From Sinotaia quadrata (lineage: Eukaryota > Mollusca > Gastropoda > Architaenioglossa > Viviparidae), in NCBI GenBank assembly GCA_028829895.1, contig CM054181.1, positions 2,198,501 to 2,262,500 of the forward strand: DNA of 64,000 nucleotides, written 5' to 3'. Each line of letters begins with the position of its first letter. Position 1 is the stretch's first letter. The notes beneath the pieces were generated by a model. The model was given only the letters and a program-made list of their open reading frames with translations. It made no database searches and was not told where the DNA came from. Shown here piece after piece: positions 63,865 through 64,000 of this stretch. The position numbers were made by a program, and so were the translations under genes.

Positions 63865-64000
63865 GTCTAGCAGATTTACTGAGTACATGTATATAGTTTC
63901 TATGAGCATATTTATTACATTACACTACTCTTACTTTGTCTAGCAGATTTACTGAGTATATACTTTGTCTAGCAGATTTACTGAGTATATGTATATAGTT
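63865..64000. repeat. Tandem repeat of TCTAGCAGATTTACTGAGTA, 3 copies, cut by the window edge
   Basis: Copies near 63866, 63939 and 63968 with different tails. Confidence 0.8.

Overview
This is nuclear DNA of an animal, most likely a mollusc and perhaps a gastropod. The reasons are AT-rich sequence, long introns with GT-AG borders, two bilaterian housekeeping genes whose encoded proteins read like known lophotrochozoan/vertebrate orthologues, several DNA-transposon and LTR relics, and a very high density of minisatellites. The species cannot be named from the sequence alone.

Two genes were reconstructed exon by exon from splice borders, reading phase and family knowledge. BCKDHB (E1-beta subunit of the mitochondrial branched-chain 2-oxoacid dehydrogenase) is complete on the minus strand. 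It has nine coding exons from 39555 down to 23211 and encodes 374 residues. ATE1 (arginyl-tRNA--protein transferase) is on the plus strand from 39633 and runs off the right edge after the exon ending at 63349. The two start codons face away from each other with only 77 bp between them, so they share a bidirectional promoter. That gap holds a near-consensus NRF1 site and an ETS core. ATE1 carries a tandem pair of homologous 162-bp exons (50630-50791 and 50857-51018) matching the mutually exclusive exon pair known in mammals. It also has a possible 33-nt poly-aspartate microexon made from a GAT microsatellite.

Layout: 1-8.3 kb is gene-free and full of minisatellites. At 8.37-13.0 kb lies a hAT transposon whose transposase has one internal stop. 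An LTR (11407-12430) is inserted into a tandemly duplicated segment of that element. At 13-23.2 kb there are more minisatellites, including a 1.9-kb hierarchical array at 17.15-19.02 kb. BCKDHB fills 23.2-39.6 kb, with a dispersed repeat copy at about 23.9-25.35 kb and many intronic arrays. ATE1 fills 39.6-64 kb. Its introns hold a Tigger-like element (46.8-50.05 kb), a second copy of the dispersed repeat split by a 2.46-kb LTR-like insertion (53.5-57.3 kb), a small Tigger-like MITE (58.78-59.08 kb) and a piggyBac element with an open transposase frame (61.28-63.03 kb).

A recurring oddity is that tandem duplications reach into splice sites: at least three acceptors and one donor in the two genes have been copied into adjacent intronic repeats. 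No tRNA, rRNA or CRISPR was seen. Most of the longer open frames outside the transposons are minisatellites whose unit length is a multiple of three.
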